Source of the DNA: Limnochorda sp. L945t | GTDB taxonomy: Bacteria > Bacillota > Limnochordia > Limnochordales > Geochordaceae | DNA length: 64,000 nucleotides | Assembly (NCBI RefSeq): GCF_035593305.1 | Contig: NZ_CP141615.1 | Coordinates: 248,001 to 312,000 of the forward strand | Direction of reading: 5' to 3' | Shown here: positions 16,461 to 24,721 of the stretch, one piece after another | Numbering within the stretch: position 1 is the first letter of the stretch | Layout of the letters: each line of letters starts with the position of its first letter | Notes under the pieces: model-generated | What the model was told of the DNA's origin: nothing | The model's input: only the letters and a program-made list of their open reading frames with translations | The model's database searches: none | Translations under genes and position numbers: made by a program

Positions 16461-18194
16461 GTGACCGGCTATCACCGGTTCGTGCCGCGCCGGCCGGGTC
16501 TCGTCGACCTGGCCGTCGCCGCGGTGGTCTTCGCGCTCGTATACGCGCTGGTCCGGGTCGGGGCAGGGCTCCGGGCGCCGCTGGCAGCGGCGGCTCCGGA
16601 CGCGATCCGCCTCGAGCCGGCCTTCTTGCCTTATTACGCCGGCCGCTCCATCCTGCGGATGGTCGCGGCCTTCGCCCTGTCCGTGGCGTTCTCTCTCGGA
16701 TACGGATACCTCGCTGCCCGTAGCGCTCGGGCCGAGCGGTTCCTCATCCCTTTGCTCGACATCTTGCAGTCGGTGCCCGTGCTGGGGTTCTTGTCGGTCA
16801 GCATCAACGCGCTCATGGGGCTTTTCCCCGGCCAGATCGTCGGGCTCGAGCTGGCCTCGATCTTCGCCATTTTCACGAGCCAGGTCTGGAACCTCACCTT
16901 TGCCTTCTACTACTCGCTCTCTTCGCTTCCGCGGGAGCTGCGGCTGGTCTCGGAAGTGTACCGGCTGAGCCCGTGGCAGCGCTTCACCCGGCTGGAGTTG
17001 CCGGGTTCGATGATCCCGCTGGTCTGGAACGGCATGATGTCCTTCGGGGGTGGATGGTTCTTCCTGGCCGCCAGCGAGGCGATCACGGTGCTCAACCGCC
17101 GCCTGATGCTGCCCGGCGTCGGGAGTTACCTGGCGACCGCCCTCGAACGGGCCGACGCCCGGGCCGTCGGATACGCCATCCTCACCATGGCCCTGGTGGT
17201 GCTGGGCATCGACCAGCTGGTCTGGCGCCCGCTGGTCGCATGGGCCGAGCGCTTCAAGCTCGAGCAGACGCCCTCGGCGGTAGCCCCTTCTTCGGCGGTG
17301 CTGATGCTCTTGCGCCGCTCGGCGCTCGTGGACGCCTTCGAGCGAGGGGTCCTGGCGCCCCTCGGCACGTTCGTGTCGGCGGCCATGGATCGCCTCTGGA
17401 GAGGCGGAGCCACGCTGGCCGGCCGCCTCGCCGGGCGGCGCTCGCCGCTTTGGGCCTGGGCCGGCCGGGCGGTGATGGTGGCCGCAGGGCTGGGGCTCCT
17501 GCGGTACGCCTGGCTCGCGGCGCTCCTGGTGAGCCACATGGGGGCGAGGCAAATCGGGTGGGTGGCGTGGCTCGGCATCCTGACCTTGCTGCGGGTGATG
17601 GCGGCGGTGGGGCTCGGAGCGGCGTGGACCGTGCCGGTGGGCGTCCTGATCGGCCTTCATCCGCGCCTTGCGGCGATGGGACAGGGCCTCGTGCAGCTGG
17701 CGGCTGCCTTTCCGGCCAACATGCTCTTCCCGTTCATCGCGTTCGTCTACGCCCGGTGGCACGTCAACTTCGAGGTGGGCTCCGTGCTGCTGATGATGCT
17801 CGGCACCCAGTGGTACATCCTGTTCAACGTGATCGCCGGGGCCAGCCAGCTCCCGGCCGAGCTCAAGGAGGCGGCGCTCGTCTTCGGGGTGGGCGGGTGG
17901 ACCCGGTGGCGACGCGTCATCCTGCCCGCCGTGATGCCCTCCCTGGTGACCGGGTGTCTCACGGCCGCAGGGGGTGCCTGGAACGCGAGCATCGTCGCCG
18001 AGGTCACCGCCTGGGGATCGACCCGGCTCGTGGCCACCGGGCTCGGCGCCTACATCACGGAAGTGACCCGGGTGGGAGACCGCGGGGGCATCGTCTGGGG
18101 CATCACGGCGATGGCGATCCTGGTCGTGCTGCTCAACCGCCTGCTCTGGAGACCCCTGTACCTGCGCGCCGAAAGCCGCTGCAGCCTGGCGTGA
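16461..18194 (+). CDS. ABC transporter permease, two fused NitT/TauT-type domains
   Basis: This 577-residue protein contains two tandem binding-protein-dependent permease domains. The first (about 60-260) has the EAA-loop segment YRLSPWQRFTRLELPGSMIPLVWNG. The second (about 370-565) has ALVFGVGGWTRWRRVILPAVMPSLVTG. Each has about five to six membrane segments, plus an extra N-terminal segment. One polypeptide therefore supplies both halves of the channel. The start is GTG, with a GGGGGAGG ribosome site upstream. The next gene encodes the matching ATPase. No substrate-binding protein gene lies nearby, so the substrate is unknown; related fused systems are annotated as nitrate, sulfonate or taurine transporters. 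Confidence 0.85.
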   Translation: MTGYHRFVPRRPGLVDLAVAAVVFALVYALVRVGAGLRAPLAAAAPDAIRLEPAFLPYYAGRSILRMVAAFALSVAFSLGYGYLAARSARAERFLIPLLDILQSVPVLGFLSVSINALMGLFPGQIVGLELASIFAIFTSQVWNLTFAFYYSLSSLPRELRLVSEVYRLSPWQRFTRLELPGSMIPLVWNGMMSFGGGWFFLAASEAITVLNRRLMLPGVGSYLATALERADARAVGYAILTMALVVLGIDQLVWRPLVAWAERFKLEQTPSAVAPSSAVLMLLRRSALVDAFERGVLAPLGTFVSAAMDRLWRGGATLAGRLAGRRSPLWAWAGRAVMVAAGLGLLRYAWLAALLVSHMGARQIGWVAWLGILTLLRVMAAVGLGAAWTVPVGVLIGLHPRLAAMGQGLVQLAAAFPANMLFPFIAFVYARWHVNFEVGSVLLMMLGTQWYILFNVIAGASQLPAELKEAALVFGVGGWTRWRRVILPAVMPSLVTGCLTAAGGAWNASIVAEVTAWGSTRLVATGLGAYITEVTRVGDRGGIVWGITAMAILVVLLNRLLWRPLYLRAESRCSLA

Positions 18195-18227
18195 GGAGAC
18201 CGGCGTGAGGAAAGGAGGAGGAAGGCC

Positions 18228-19586
18228 ATGGCCGTTGCCGTTTCCCGTTCGCCGCTCATCGAGGTGCAGCAGGTCACCAAGTCTTTCCCGCTGCCCGGCG
18301 GAGGGCGGATGCAGGTGCTCGACGGCATCTCCCTGCGCGTGGACGAAGGGGAGTTCGTCGCCATCCTCGGGCCTTCCGGCTCGGGCAAGTCGACGTTCTT
18401 GCGCATCATCACCGGGTTGGTGCCCGCCAGCTCGGGCCAGGTGCTCTACCGGGGCCGCCCCGTCGCCGGGGTCAACCCCGGGGTGGCGATGGTGTTCCAG
18501 AGCTTTGCCCTCTACCCGTGGCTCACCGTCTTGCAAAACGTGGAGCTCGGCCTCGAGGCCCGCGGCGTGCCGGCGGAGCAGCGCCGCCGGCGGGCCCTCT
18601 CGGCCATCGACATGGTGGGGCTGGACGGCTTCGAACACGCCTTTCCCAAGGAGCTGTCCGGCGGGATGAAGCAGCGGGTGGGGCTGGCCAGGGCCCTCGT
18701 GGTGGAGCCCGATGTGCTGGTCATGGACGAACCTTTCTCGGGCCTCGACGTGCTGACCGCGGAAAACCTCCGGAGCGACCTGCTGGAACTCTGGATCGAC
18801 CGGCGCATCCCGACCCGCGCGATGGTGCTCGTCACCCACAGCATCGAGGAGGCTGTCTACATGGCCGACCGGGCGGTCGTGCTGTCGCGAGATCCGGCGC
18901 GGGTCGTCGCAGAGGTGCCGATCCCGCTCCCCCACTGGCGGGACCGGGATGCCCCGGAGTTCAAGGCGCTCGTCGACCAGGTCTACGCCTTGCTCACGAC
19001 ACACCACAAGGACGCAGAGGCGCATCGCGCCCTTCGCCAGGTGGCCGGCTCGGGCGCGGCGGGCTCTGGAGCGGCCGGGCCGGGGCCCGCCCGAGGCGGA
19101 GCGGCTGGCCGGGTGCGCCAGTTGCCCTCGGCCCGCGCCGGGGCGCTCAACGGCTTCATCGAACTGCTGGAAGAGGCCGACGGGCGCGCGGACCTCTACG
19201 CCATGGGATCGCGGCTGCAGCTCGACCTGGAGGACTTGCTCCCCATCGTGGACGCGGCAGAACTCCTCAATCTCTGCCGGGTGAGCGCCGGGGACGTGGA
19301 ACTCACGCCCACCGGGCTCGCCTACGCCCAGGCGTCGGTCACCCGCCGCAAGGAGCTCTTTCGCCAGCAGGTGCTCGCCTGCGTGCCAGAGCTCGAGCGG
19401 ATGCTGGCCGTACTGCGTTCCAAGGCCAACCACCGGATGCCCCGGGAGTTCTTCCTCGACATCCTGGAGCGCCGTTACGGGACGGCCGAAGCGCACCGCC
19501 AGCTCGAGACGCTCATCGACTGGGGCCGCTACGCCGAGCTGTTCGCTTACGACGAGGCGTCGCAGACGGTCTTCCTCGAGAGCTGA
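18228..19586 (+). CDS. ABC transporter ATPase with C-terminal AAA-associated domain
   Basis: This 452-residue protein has an N-terminal ATPase domain: Walker A GPSGSGKST near residue 47, Q-loop VFQSFALYPWLTV, signature LSGGMKQRVGLARAL, Walker B VLVMDEPFSGLD and the H-loop LVTHSIEEA. This resembles SsuB/TauB. After a Gly/Ala-rich linker (about 273-300) comes a helical AAA-associated domain (ARAGALNGFIELLEEADG ... FFLDILERRYGTAEAHRQLETLIDWGRYAELF). It starts 33 nt after the permease gene with AGGAGGAAGG upstream. Its 3' end overlaps the convergent endonuclease III gene by 74 nt. The extra domain is usually found with fused-permease systems like the one upstream and may act as a regulatory sensor. 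Confidence 0.88.
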   Translation: MAVAVSRSPLIEVQQVTKSFPLPGGGRMQVLDGISLRVDEGEFVAILGPSGSGKSTFLRIITGLVPASSGQVLYRGRPVAGVNPGVAMVFQSFALYPWLTVLQNVELGLEARGVPAEQRRRRALSAIDMVGLDGFEHAFPKELSGGMKQRVGLARALVVEPDVLVMDEPFSGLDVLTAENLRSDLLELWIDRRIPTRAMVLVTHSIEEAVYMADRAVVLSRDPARVVAEVPIPLPHWRDRDAPEFKALVDQVYALLTTHHKDAEAHRALRQVAGSGAAGSGAAGPGPARGGAAGRVRQLPSARAGALNGFIELLEEADGRADLYAMGSRLQLDLEDLLPIVDAAELLNLCRVSAGDVELTPTGLAYAQASVTRRKELFRQQVLACVPELERMLAVLRSKANHRMPREFFLDILERRYGTAEAHRQLETLIDWGRYAELFAYDEASQTVFLES

Positions 19587-20340
19587 GCCACGGGCTGGCG
19601 CCGCCGTACGGGCCGGACGGGCACAACGGCCGCAAGGGGCAGTCGTCGCAGTGGGGCCGCCGCGCGACGCAGATCCGGCGGCCGAAGTAGATGAGGCGCA
19701 ACGGCAGGGTGGCCCACCGGTCCCGGGGGACGATCTGCATCAGATCGCGCTCGACGGCGGCCGGGTCCGGCGACGTGGAGAGTCCCAGCCTCCGGGCCAG
19801 CCGCAGCACGTGGGTATCCACCACGATCCCCATGCCGGCGCGTTCCGGCTCCCACCCGGGCCACTTTTCCAGAGCGGCGGCCGAGAGCAGGACGTTGGCC
19901 GTCTTGCGGCCCACCCCGGGCAGCGTGAGAAGCTCGTCCATCGTGCGCGGGACCTCTCCACCGAAGCGAGCCAGGATCAACCGCGCCGCCTCCTGGATCA
20001 TGCGCGCCTTCTGGCGGAAAAAGCCCGTAGGATGGATGATCGCCTCGAGGCGGCCCCGATCGGCGCCGGCCAGAGCTGCTGCGTCGGGATACGCCTCCCA
20101 CAACAGGGGGCTCACCCGGTTGACGGTGGCGTCGGTGCACTGGGCCGACAGGATGGTCGCCATCAGCAGCTGGAGGGGGGAGCCGTGGCGCAGGGGGATC
20201 CGGACCTCCGGCCACCAGCGCTCGAGTTGCTGGACGATGGCGAGGGCGCGCTCCCGGCGTTGCTCGTCGCTTTCGGCGACGGGGTCCGGAGCGGGCGAGA
20301 AGGGGGATGGGGAGCTGAGCTCGTTCACGCTGCCGGTCAT
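19513..20340 (-). CDS. nth: Endonuclease III (DNA glycosylase/AP lyase)
   Basis: This 275-residue base-excision repair enzyme removes oxidised pyrimidines. The helix-hairpin-helix LLTLPGVGRKTANVLL carries the catalytic Lys, and VDTHVLRLARRLGL carries the catalytic Asp. The [4Fe-4S] ligands are C-X6-C-X2-C-X5-C in CVARRPHCDDCPLRPLC. The core is preceded by 28 disordered residues and followed by about 35 basic Ser/Arg-rich residues. That basic tail is encoded on DNA antisense to the 3' end of the ABC ATPase gene, so it may be an accident of lost termination. The start is ATG at 20340. Confidence 0.93.
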   Translation of the reverse strand: MTGSVNELSSPSPFSPAPDPVAESDEQRRERALAIVQQLERWWPEVRIPLRHGSPLQLLMATILSAQCTDATVNRVSPLLWEAYPDAAALAGADRGRLEAIIHPTGFFRQKARMIQEAARLILARFGGEVPRTMDELLTLPGVGRKTANVLLSAAALEKWPGWEPERAGMGIVVDTHVLRLARRLGLSTSPDPAAVERDLMQIVPRDRWATLPLRLIYFGRRICVARRPHCDDCPLRPLCPSGPYGGASPWLSSRGRPSATPRRKRTARRSGPSR

Positions 20341-20465
20341 CCTTCCCGGTGAAGGACAGATGTCCAGGACAAATGACAGGATCGGCGCCCGCGGCCTCGA
20401 ACCCTCTCTTGCCGGGACCTTCTTGTAAACGGTCTATCCCGGCGACCAGGAGGGGCTGGGTGGTC

Positions 20466-20762
20466 GTGAGGATGCCGATCCCGCCCGACGTTGCCGCCCT
20501 CGTCTCCACGCTGGGATGGTGGATGGCGCTGGCGTCGGGTCTGGCGCTCGTGGCCGGCGAGTTTCGCCCGTTGCTCGCGGCGGCGCGCCGCTCCCTCGTG
20601 GCCGCAGGCGCGTGGCGAAGCGGCACGGCGGGCATGGCGAGCCGCTCCCGCCGGCGCCTCATTGCCCTGGGAGTGACGGCAGCCGGTGTGGCGGCCCTGT
20701 GGGCTCTGCTGCTGACGGTCTCCAGCCCCGCGGCTGCGGGTCCTGCGGCGCTCCTGCGATGA
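20466..20762 (+). CDS. Small hypothetical protein with two hydrophobic segments
   Basis: From a GTG start with GGAGGGG about 10 nt upstream, a 98-residue protein reads MRMPIPPDVAALVSTLGWWM and so on. It has two likely membrane helices, around STLGWWMALASGLALVAG and LIALGVTAAGVAALWALLL, separated by a basic loop. A GTG at 20460 and an ATG at 20472 are alternative starts. No homolog is recognised. It sits between nth (divergent) and a GltD-like gene (convergent, 4-nt gap). The hydrophobic pattern and ribosome site support a real gene; the GC-rich context weakens the case. Confidence 0.45.
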   Translation: MRMPIPPDVAALVSTLGWWMALASGLALVAGEFRPLLAAARRSLVAAGAWRSGTAGMASRSRRRLIALGVTAAGVAALWALLLTVSSPAAAGPAALLR

Positions 20763-20766
20763 GGGC

Positions 20767-22233
20767 TCATCCTCCGCCGGCCCGGGGGACCGGCCCGGCG
20801 ACGGCCGGAGCCCCCTCGAGGTAAGCGGCGATGGCCTCGGCGGCCACCCGCCCTGCTGCAACTGCGTGGACCACGGTATTGGCGCCGGTGACGCAGTCGC
20901 CTCCGGCCCACACGGGGAGGCGGGAGGTGAGGCCGTGGGGGTCTTTGACCACGATCCGGCCGCCGCGCCCCGTCTCCAGGCCGGGAGTCTTGTCGCCCAG
21001 GGTCCGCTCCACCCGGTATCCTACCGCCAGGATGGCCAGATCCGCAGGTACGAGGTACTCGGATCCCGGGATGGGCTCCGGCGACGGCCGTCCCGAGGCG
21101 TCCGGCTCACCCAGCCGCATCCGGGCCATCTCGATCGCCCGGAGCCGCCCGCCGTCCCCGACGAAGCGGGAGGGCGCCACCAGGAACTCGAACCGGACCC
21201 CTTCTTCCTCCGCCAGAGCCATCTCCACCGGGCGCGAGGGGCTGTGCTCCCGGGCCCTGCGGTAGTAGACGGCGACGTCGCTCGCCCCGAGGCGGCGGGC
21301 CGTGCGGGCGGCGTCCATGGCCGTGTTGCCGGCGCCTACCACGATGACCCGCTTGCCCACCAGGTCGTGACCTGACGCAGGAGCGGCCCCCCCGATCTGG
21401 CGCCGGGCCACGGCCATGAGGAAGTCCTTGGCGCTCACCACGCCCTCCAGATCCTCGCCCGGCACCCCGAGCCGCACGGCCTCGTTGGCGCCGATACCGA
21501 GGAAGACCGCCCGGTAGCCCATGGGTCCCAGCAGCTCGTCGACCAGCACGTCCTCCCCCACCGTGACGTCCTGGACGAACCGGATCCCCAGCCCCTCCAG
21601 GCGCCGGATCTCGGCCGCCACCGTGCTCTTGGGCAGCACGAACTCCGGGATGCCGTAGCTCATCACGCCTCCGGGCACTACCCAGGCGTCGAGGACCGTG
21701 ACCCGCCATCCCTTGCGAGCGAGCACGCTCGCGCACGAGAGCCCTGCCGGGCCTGCCCCCACCACGGCCACGTCGCCGGGCGGGACCGCGTGGCGGCCGG
21801 AGGGCCAGGGGCCGCGCAGGGAAGGAGGCTGGTCGAACCTGGCGGCGAGCGCCTTCTCCGCCAGGTAGCGCTCGATGGCGCCAATGGCCACGGGCTCGCC
21901 CTTGCGCCCGAGAGGGCAGGCTCCCTCGCACTGGTTCTCCCAGGCGCAGACGCGGCCCGTGCACGACGGGAGGGCGTTGTGCTCCCAGAGCATCTCCGCC
22001 GCCTCGATCGGCCTGCCTTCGGCCACCATGGCGAGGAACGCCTTGATGGGGTTGTGGTTGGGACATGCCTGCTCGCACGCCGGTTTGTAGCACTGCAGGC
22101 ATCGTTGCGCCTCCAGCACGGCCTGATCGTCCGTGTACGTGAGGGCCACCTCGGAGAAGTCCTGGACGCGTTCGCCTGCGTCTCGATGAGGGATGGGCAC
22201 CCGCACGTACTGCGGGCGGCGGACCTGCGTCAC
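20767..22233 (-). CDS. GltD-like NAD(P)-linked flavoprotein (glutamate synthase small-subunit family)
   Basis: The GTG at 22233 has GGGGGGAGG 8 nt upstream and gives 488 residues. The N-terminal ferredoxin-like region has eight Cys in the two-cluster GltD pattern (EAQRCLQCYKPACEQACP and CTGRVCAWENQCEGACP). The first dinucleotide site is VAVVGAGPAGLSCASVLARKG (FAD) and the second is RVIVVGAGNTAMDAARTARR (NAD(P)H). A late PVWAGGDCVTGANTVVHAV completes the FAD site. No large glutamate synthase subunit is adjacent. It may be the homotetrameric GltA-type glutamate synthase, an NfnB/SudA-like transhydrogenase subunit, or a partner of a distant gene. Confidence 0.85.
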   Translation of the reverse strand: MTQVRRPQYVRVPIPHRDAGERVQDFSEVALTYTDDQAVLEAQRCLQCYKPACEQACPNHNPIKAFLAMVAEGRPIEAAEMLWEHNALPSCTGRVCAWENQCEGACPLGRKGEPVAIGAIERYLAEKALAARFDQPPSLRGPWPSGRHAVPPGDVAVVGAGPAGLSCASVLARKGWRVTVLDAWVVPGGVMSYGIPEFVLPKSTVAAEIRRLEGLGIRFVQDVTVGEDVLVDELLGPMGYRAVFLGIGANEAVRLGVPGEDLEGVVSAKDFLMAVARRQIGGAAPASGHDLVGKRVIVVGAGNTAMDAARTARRLGASDVAVYYRRAREHSPSRPVEMALAEEEGVRFEFLVAPSRFVGDGGRLRAIEMARMRLGEPDASGRPSPEPIPGSEYLVPADLAILAVGYRVERTLGDKTPGLETGRGGRIVVKDPHGLTSRLPVWAGGDCVTGANTVVHAVAAGRVAAEAIAAYLEGAPAVAGPVPRAGGG

Positions 22234-22535
22234 GACGAAGCCTCCCCCCGGTCGAATCCCGGCCTTCCACTTTCCACACCAAGAATAGCGACCCTTCTCA
22301 TCACCTTGCGAGGGCCCCCGGTACCGGCCCGCTCGGGACAATTGTCCCAGGCATCGGGGCGTGCACGGATGGCGCGGCTAGGGTCTGCCACGTAGGAACG
22401 TCCCTGTGAAGACCGGGCAAACGACCGTTTCCCCTGTTTCCCCCGTTCGACACAATGGAGTCGCACGAAGCAATCCAACGCCGCCGCCCCGGCGGCGAGC
22501 GTACCGAGCAACGAGCGACGGGGGGCAGGAAGAGG
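22234..22535. other. Gene-free region between GltD-like and DoxX genes
   Basis: About 300 nt separate these divergent genes and must hold their promoters. A short in-frame extension of DoxX back to 22455 is possible, but it is charged and unlike the family. No strong consensus promoter or structured element was recognised. Confidence 0.4.
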
Positions 22536-23051
22536 ATGAAGACCCTAGGCCGAGTGGTGTTCGGTCTGCTCCGGATATGGCTCGGCTACCAGTGGCTGGA
22601 AGCCGGGCTCGAGAAGCTATCCAACCCCGCGTGGGTCGGCGACAAGGCGGGGGTAGCCATCACCGGGTTCTTCAACGGGGCGATCGCCAAGGCGACGGGC
22701 GATCACCCGGCCGTGCAGGGGTGGTATGCAGCGTTCCTGAAGAACGTAGCCCTGCCGCATGCGACGTTCTTCAGCTATCTCGTGCCCATCGGCGAGTTCC
22801 TCGTGGGCATGGCCTTGATCTTCGGCGTGCTGACCGGATTTGCGGCGCTGGTGGGCGCCTTCATGAACCTCAACTTCATGCTCGCCGGCTCGACCAGCAC
22901 CAACCCTATCCTGTACACGGTGGCCATCATCGTGGCGCTGGCAGGCGCTCGAGCGAGCTACTTCGGTCTCGACTACTACGTGATGCCGATCGTTCGCCGG
23001 CTGCTCGACCGGGTGCGGGGCAAAGAGGCCCGGGTGGGCGCAACGGCCTGA
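22536..23051 (+). CDS. DoxX family membrane protein
   Basis: This 171-residue protein has four hydrophobic segments and the DoxX-type start RIWLGYQWLEAGLEKLSNPAW. It continues with FFSYLVPIGEFLVGMALIFGVLTGFAALVGAFMNLNFMLAGSTSTNP, the conserved TM2-TM3 part of the thiosulfate:quinone oxidoreductase DoxD/DoxX group. Function in most bacteria is unclear and has been linked to redox or thiol stress. The ATG has GGAAGAGG directly upstream. A hairpin follows, and the next gene is a Fur-family regulator on the same strand. Confidence 0.82.
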   Translation: MKTLGRVVFGLLRIWLGYQWLEAGLEKLSNPAWVGDKAGVAITGFFNGAIAKATGDHPAVQGWYAAFLKNVALPHATFFSYLVPIGEFLVGMALIFGVLTGFAALVGAFMNLNFMLAGSTSTNPILYTVAIIVALAGARASYFGLDYYVMPIVRRLLDRVRGKEARVGATA

Positions 23052-23095
23052 CCGCAAGGAAGAGCGGCTGTCAGCCCGAGCCGGGCTCACGGGGA

Positions 23096-23128
23096 AGAGG
23101 GCGGGGAGCAGCGAGGCTCCCCGCCCTC
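23096..23128 (+). terminator. Rho-independent-like hairpin after the DoxX gene
   Basis: AGAGGGCGGGGAGC (23096-23109) pairs with GCTCCCCGCCCTCT (23115-23128), 14 bp, around a five-nt loop. It is followed by CTTG rather than a long T-run. It separates the DoxX transcript from the fur promoter. Confidence 0.7.
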
Positions 23129-23157
23129 TCTTGCCGCGCGCAAAAGGAGAAAATACA

Positions 23158-23187
23158 TTGACAACGAGTCCTATGTTGACATAGTAT
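23158..23187 (+). promoter_or_regulatory. Sigma-A promoter of the Fur-family gene
   Basis: There is a perfect -35 TTGACA (23158-23163), an 18-nt spacer and a -10 TAGTAT (23182-23187). A second TTGACA at 23176-23181 abuts the -10. The following AT-rich TATTAATAAATA (about 23202-23213) stands out in this GC-rich DNA and could be an autoregulatory Fur/PerR-type operator. Confidence 0.7.
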
Positions 23188-23229
23188 CTCCGAGGAACGG
23201 GTATTAATAAATAGCGGCGGGGGTTGCCG

Positions 23230-23658
23230 GTGCGAGCCGAAGTGGAAGCTTTCCAACGGATGCTGTCGAGCAACGGGTTGCGCGTGACGCCGCAGCGCCT
23301 CAGCATCTACGAATACCTGTTGAGCACCCGCAGCCACCCGACGGCCGACGAGATCTACCAGGCGCTGCGCAGCCGGTTTCCCATGATGAGCCAGGCCACG
23401 GTCTACAAGACGCTGGAGCTGCTCGTCGAGCTCGGGCTCGTCTGCGAGTTGGGGTTCGGGGACGAGCCCAACCGGTACGACGGCAACCCGAAGGCCCACA
23501 TCAACATCCGGTGTACTCGTTGCCATCGTATCTATGACCTGGAGGAACCCGAACTGGACCGCCTGGCCCGCACGGTGCAGGAGCGTTCCGGCTTCCGCCT
23601 GAGCGGCCAGCGTCATGAGTTTTACGGCGTCTGTCCCGATTGCCAGCGACAGAGGTGA
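23230..23658 (+). CDS. Fur-family transcriptional regulator (PerR-like)
   Basis: From the GTG at 23230, 142 residues comprise the Fur winged helix (NGLRVTPQRLSIYEYLLST, HPTADEIYQAL, SQATVYKTLELLVELGLV) and the dimerisation domain. Two CxxC pairs (CTRC and CPDC) form the structural zinc site. At the regulatory metal site the pattern RYDGNPKAHINIRC keeps the Asp and first His of PerR (D-x5-H), but the second His of the HxH pair is Asn. This points to a metal- or peroxide-responsive repressor of the PerR branch with an altered site. The upstream AT-rich sequence suggests autoregulation. DoxX upstream and a sigma factor downstream are possible targets. Confidence 0.87.
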   Translation: MRAEVEAFQRMLSSNGLRVTPQRLSIYEYLLSTRSHPTADEIYQALRSRFPMMSQATVYKTLELLVELGLVCELGFGDEPNRYDGNPKAHINIRCTRCHRIYDLEEPELDRLARTVQERSGFRLSGQRHEFYGVCPDCQRQR

Positions 23659-23665
23659 TGACCCG

Positions 23666-24652
23666 GTGTCCGTATCGTCGACGGGTACGCTTCCCGCAGC
23701 CTCCAACGTCGATCCACCCGCCCGGCCCCTGAAGCGTCGCTCTGAAGCCGGCGGCGCCGCTGCCGCTCCCCGCGCCGGCACTCGCCCCCGGACGAGCGGG
23801 CGCACGCGTGGTGCCTCGGACCGGGAGAGTTCGGTCAACCTGCTCCACACGTACCTGAAAGAGATTGGGAAGGTACCGCTGCTGACGCGAGAGCAGGAGG
23901 TCGAACTGGCCCAGCGCGCCGAGAAGGGCGACGTGCGAGCCAAGGCCCGGCTGATCGAGGCCAACTTGCGTCTGGTCGTCAACGTTGCCATGCGCTTCGT
24001 GGATCGGGGCGTGCCGGTACTCGACCTCGTCCAGGAAGGCAACATCGGCCTCATGCGCGCGGTCGAGAAGTACGACTGGCGCAAGGGGTACCGGTTCAGC
24101 ACGTACGCCACCTGGTGGATCGTGCAGGCGGTGCGGCGCAGCATCACCGACCAGGCCCGGACGATCCGCTTGCCGGCGCACATGGTCGAGACCATCGGGA
24201 AGGTCAACACGACGGCCACCCGGTTGGGCCACGAGCTCGGCCGCGATGCGAGCCCCCAGGAGGTGGCCGCGCAACTGGGAGTCGACGTCGCTCGCGTCGA
24301 GGATGCCCTGAGGGTCTCCCAGGAACTGGTCTCCCTGGAGAACCCGGTCGGGGACGACGGCATGCGGGTGGCCGACTTCGTCGGCGACGACCAGACACCC
24401 CAGCCCGACGAACAGGCGGCTCGCAGCCTGCTCAAGGATCAGATCCGGGAAGTCATGCGACAGCTCTCGCCCACGGAGCAGACCGTGCTCACGCTCCGGT
24501 ACGGGCTCGACGACGGCCGCCCCCGCACCCTCGAGGAGATCGGCCGCCGGCTGGGCGTGACCCGGGAGCGGATCCGCCAGATCCAGGAGCGGGCCCTTGC
24601 CCACCTGCGAGAGCCCGCGAGGGTGGCCGCGCTCGACGTCTACCTCTCGTGA
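23666..24652 (+). CDS. RNA polymerase sigma factor, sigma-70/RpoD-like
   Basis: The GTG at 23666 has an AGAGGTGA site upstream and gives 328 residues. After about 50 disordered Pro/Ala/Arg-rich residues come region 1.2 (VNLLHTYLKEIGKVPLLTRE), region 2 (ANLRLVVNVAMRFVDRG, DLVQEGNIGLMRAVEKYDW, YRFSTYATWWIVQAV), region 3 and region 4.2 (TLEEIGRRLGVTRERIRQIQERALAHLR). It recognises -35/-10 promoters. It lacks region 1.1 and is not next to dnaG, so it may be a group 2 (non-essential, stress or stationary) sigma rather than the housekeeping one. It begins 8 nt after the Fur-family gene and is probably cotranscribed with it. Confidence 0.88.
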   Translation: MSVSSTGTLPAASNVDPPARPLKRRSEAGGAAAAPRAGTRPRTSGRTRGASDRESSVNLLHTYLKEIGKVPLLTREQEVELAQRAEKGDVRAKARLIEANLRLVVNVAMRFVDRGVPVLDLVQEGNIGLMRAVEKYDWRKGYRFSTYATWWIVQAVRRSITDQARTIRLPAHMVETIGKVNTTATRLGHELGRDASPQEVAAQLGVDVARVEDALRVSQELVSLENPVGDDGMRVADFVGDDQTPQPDEQAARSLLKDQIREVMRQLSPTEQTVLTLRYGLDDGRPRTLEEIGRRLGVTRERIRQIQERALAHLREPARVAALDVYLS

Positions 24653-24721
24653 CCGCGGCCGGCCGGGGCCGTCCCCCGGCGGCAGGTGGACGCCGGGCCT
24701 GCGTCCAATGCCCCTCGCGCC

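Noticed and set aside
16269-19496. Open frame of about 1,075 codons on the minus strand opposite the ABC transporter
   Set aside because: The product is low-complexity Arg/His/Pro/Gly-rich and antisense to two well-supported genes.
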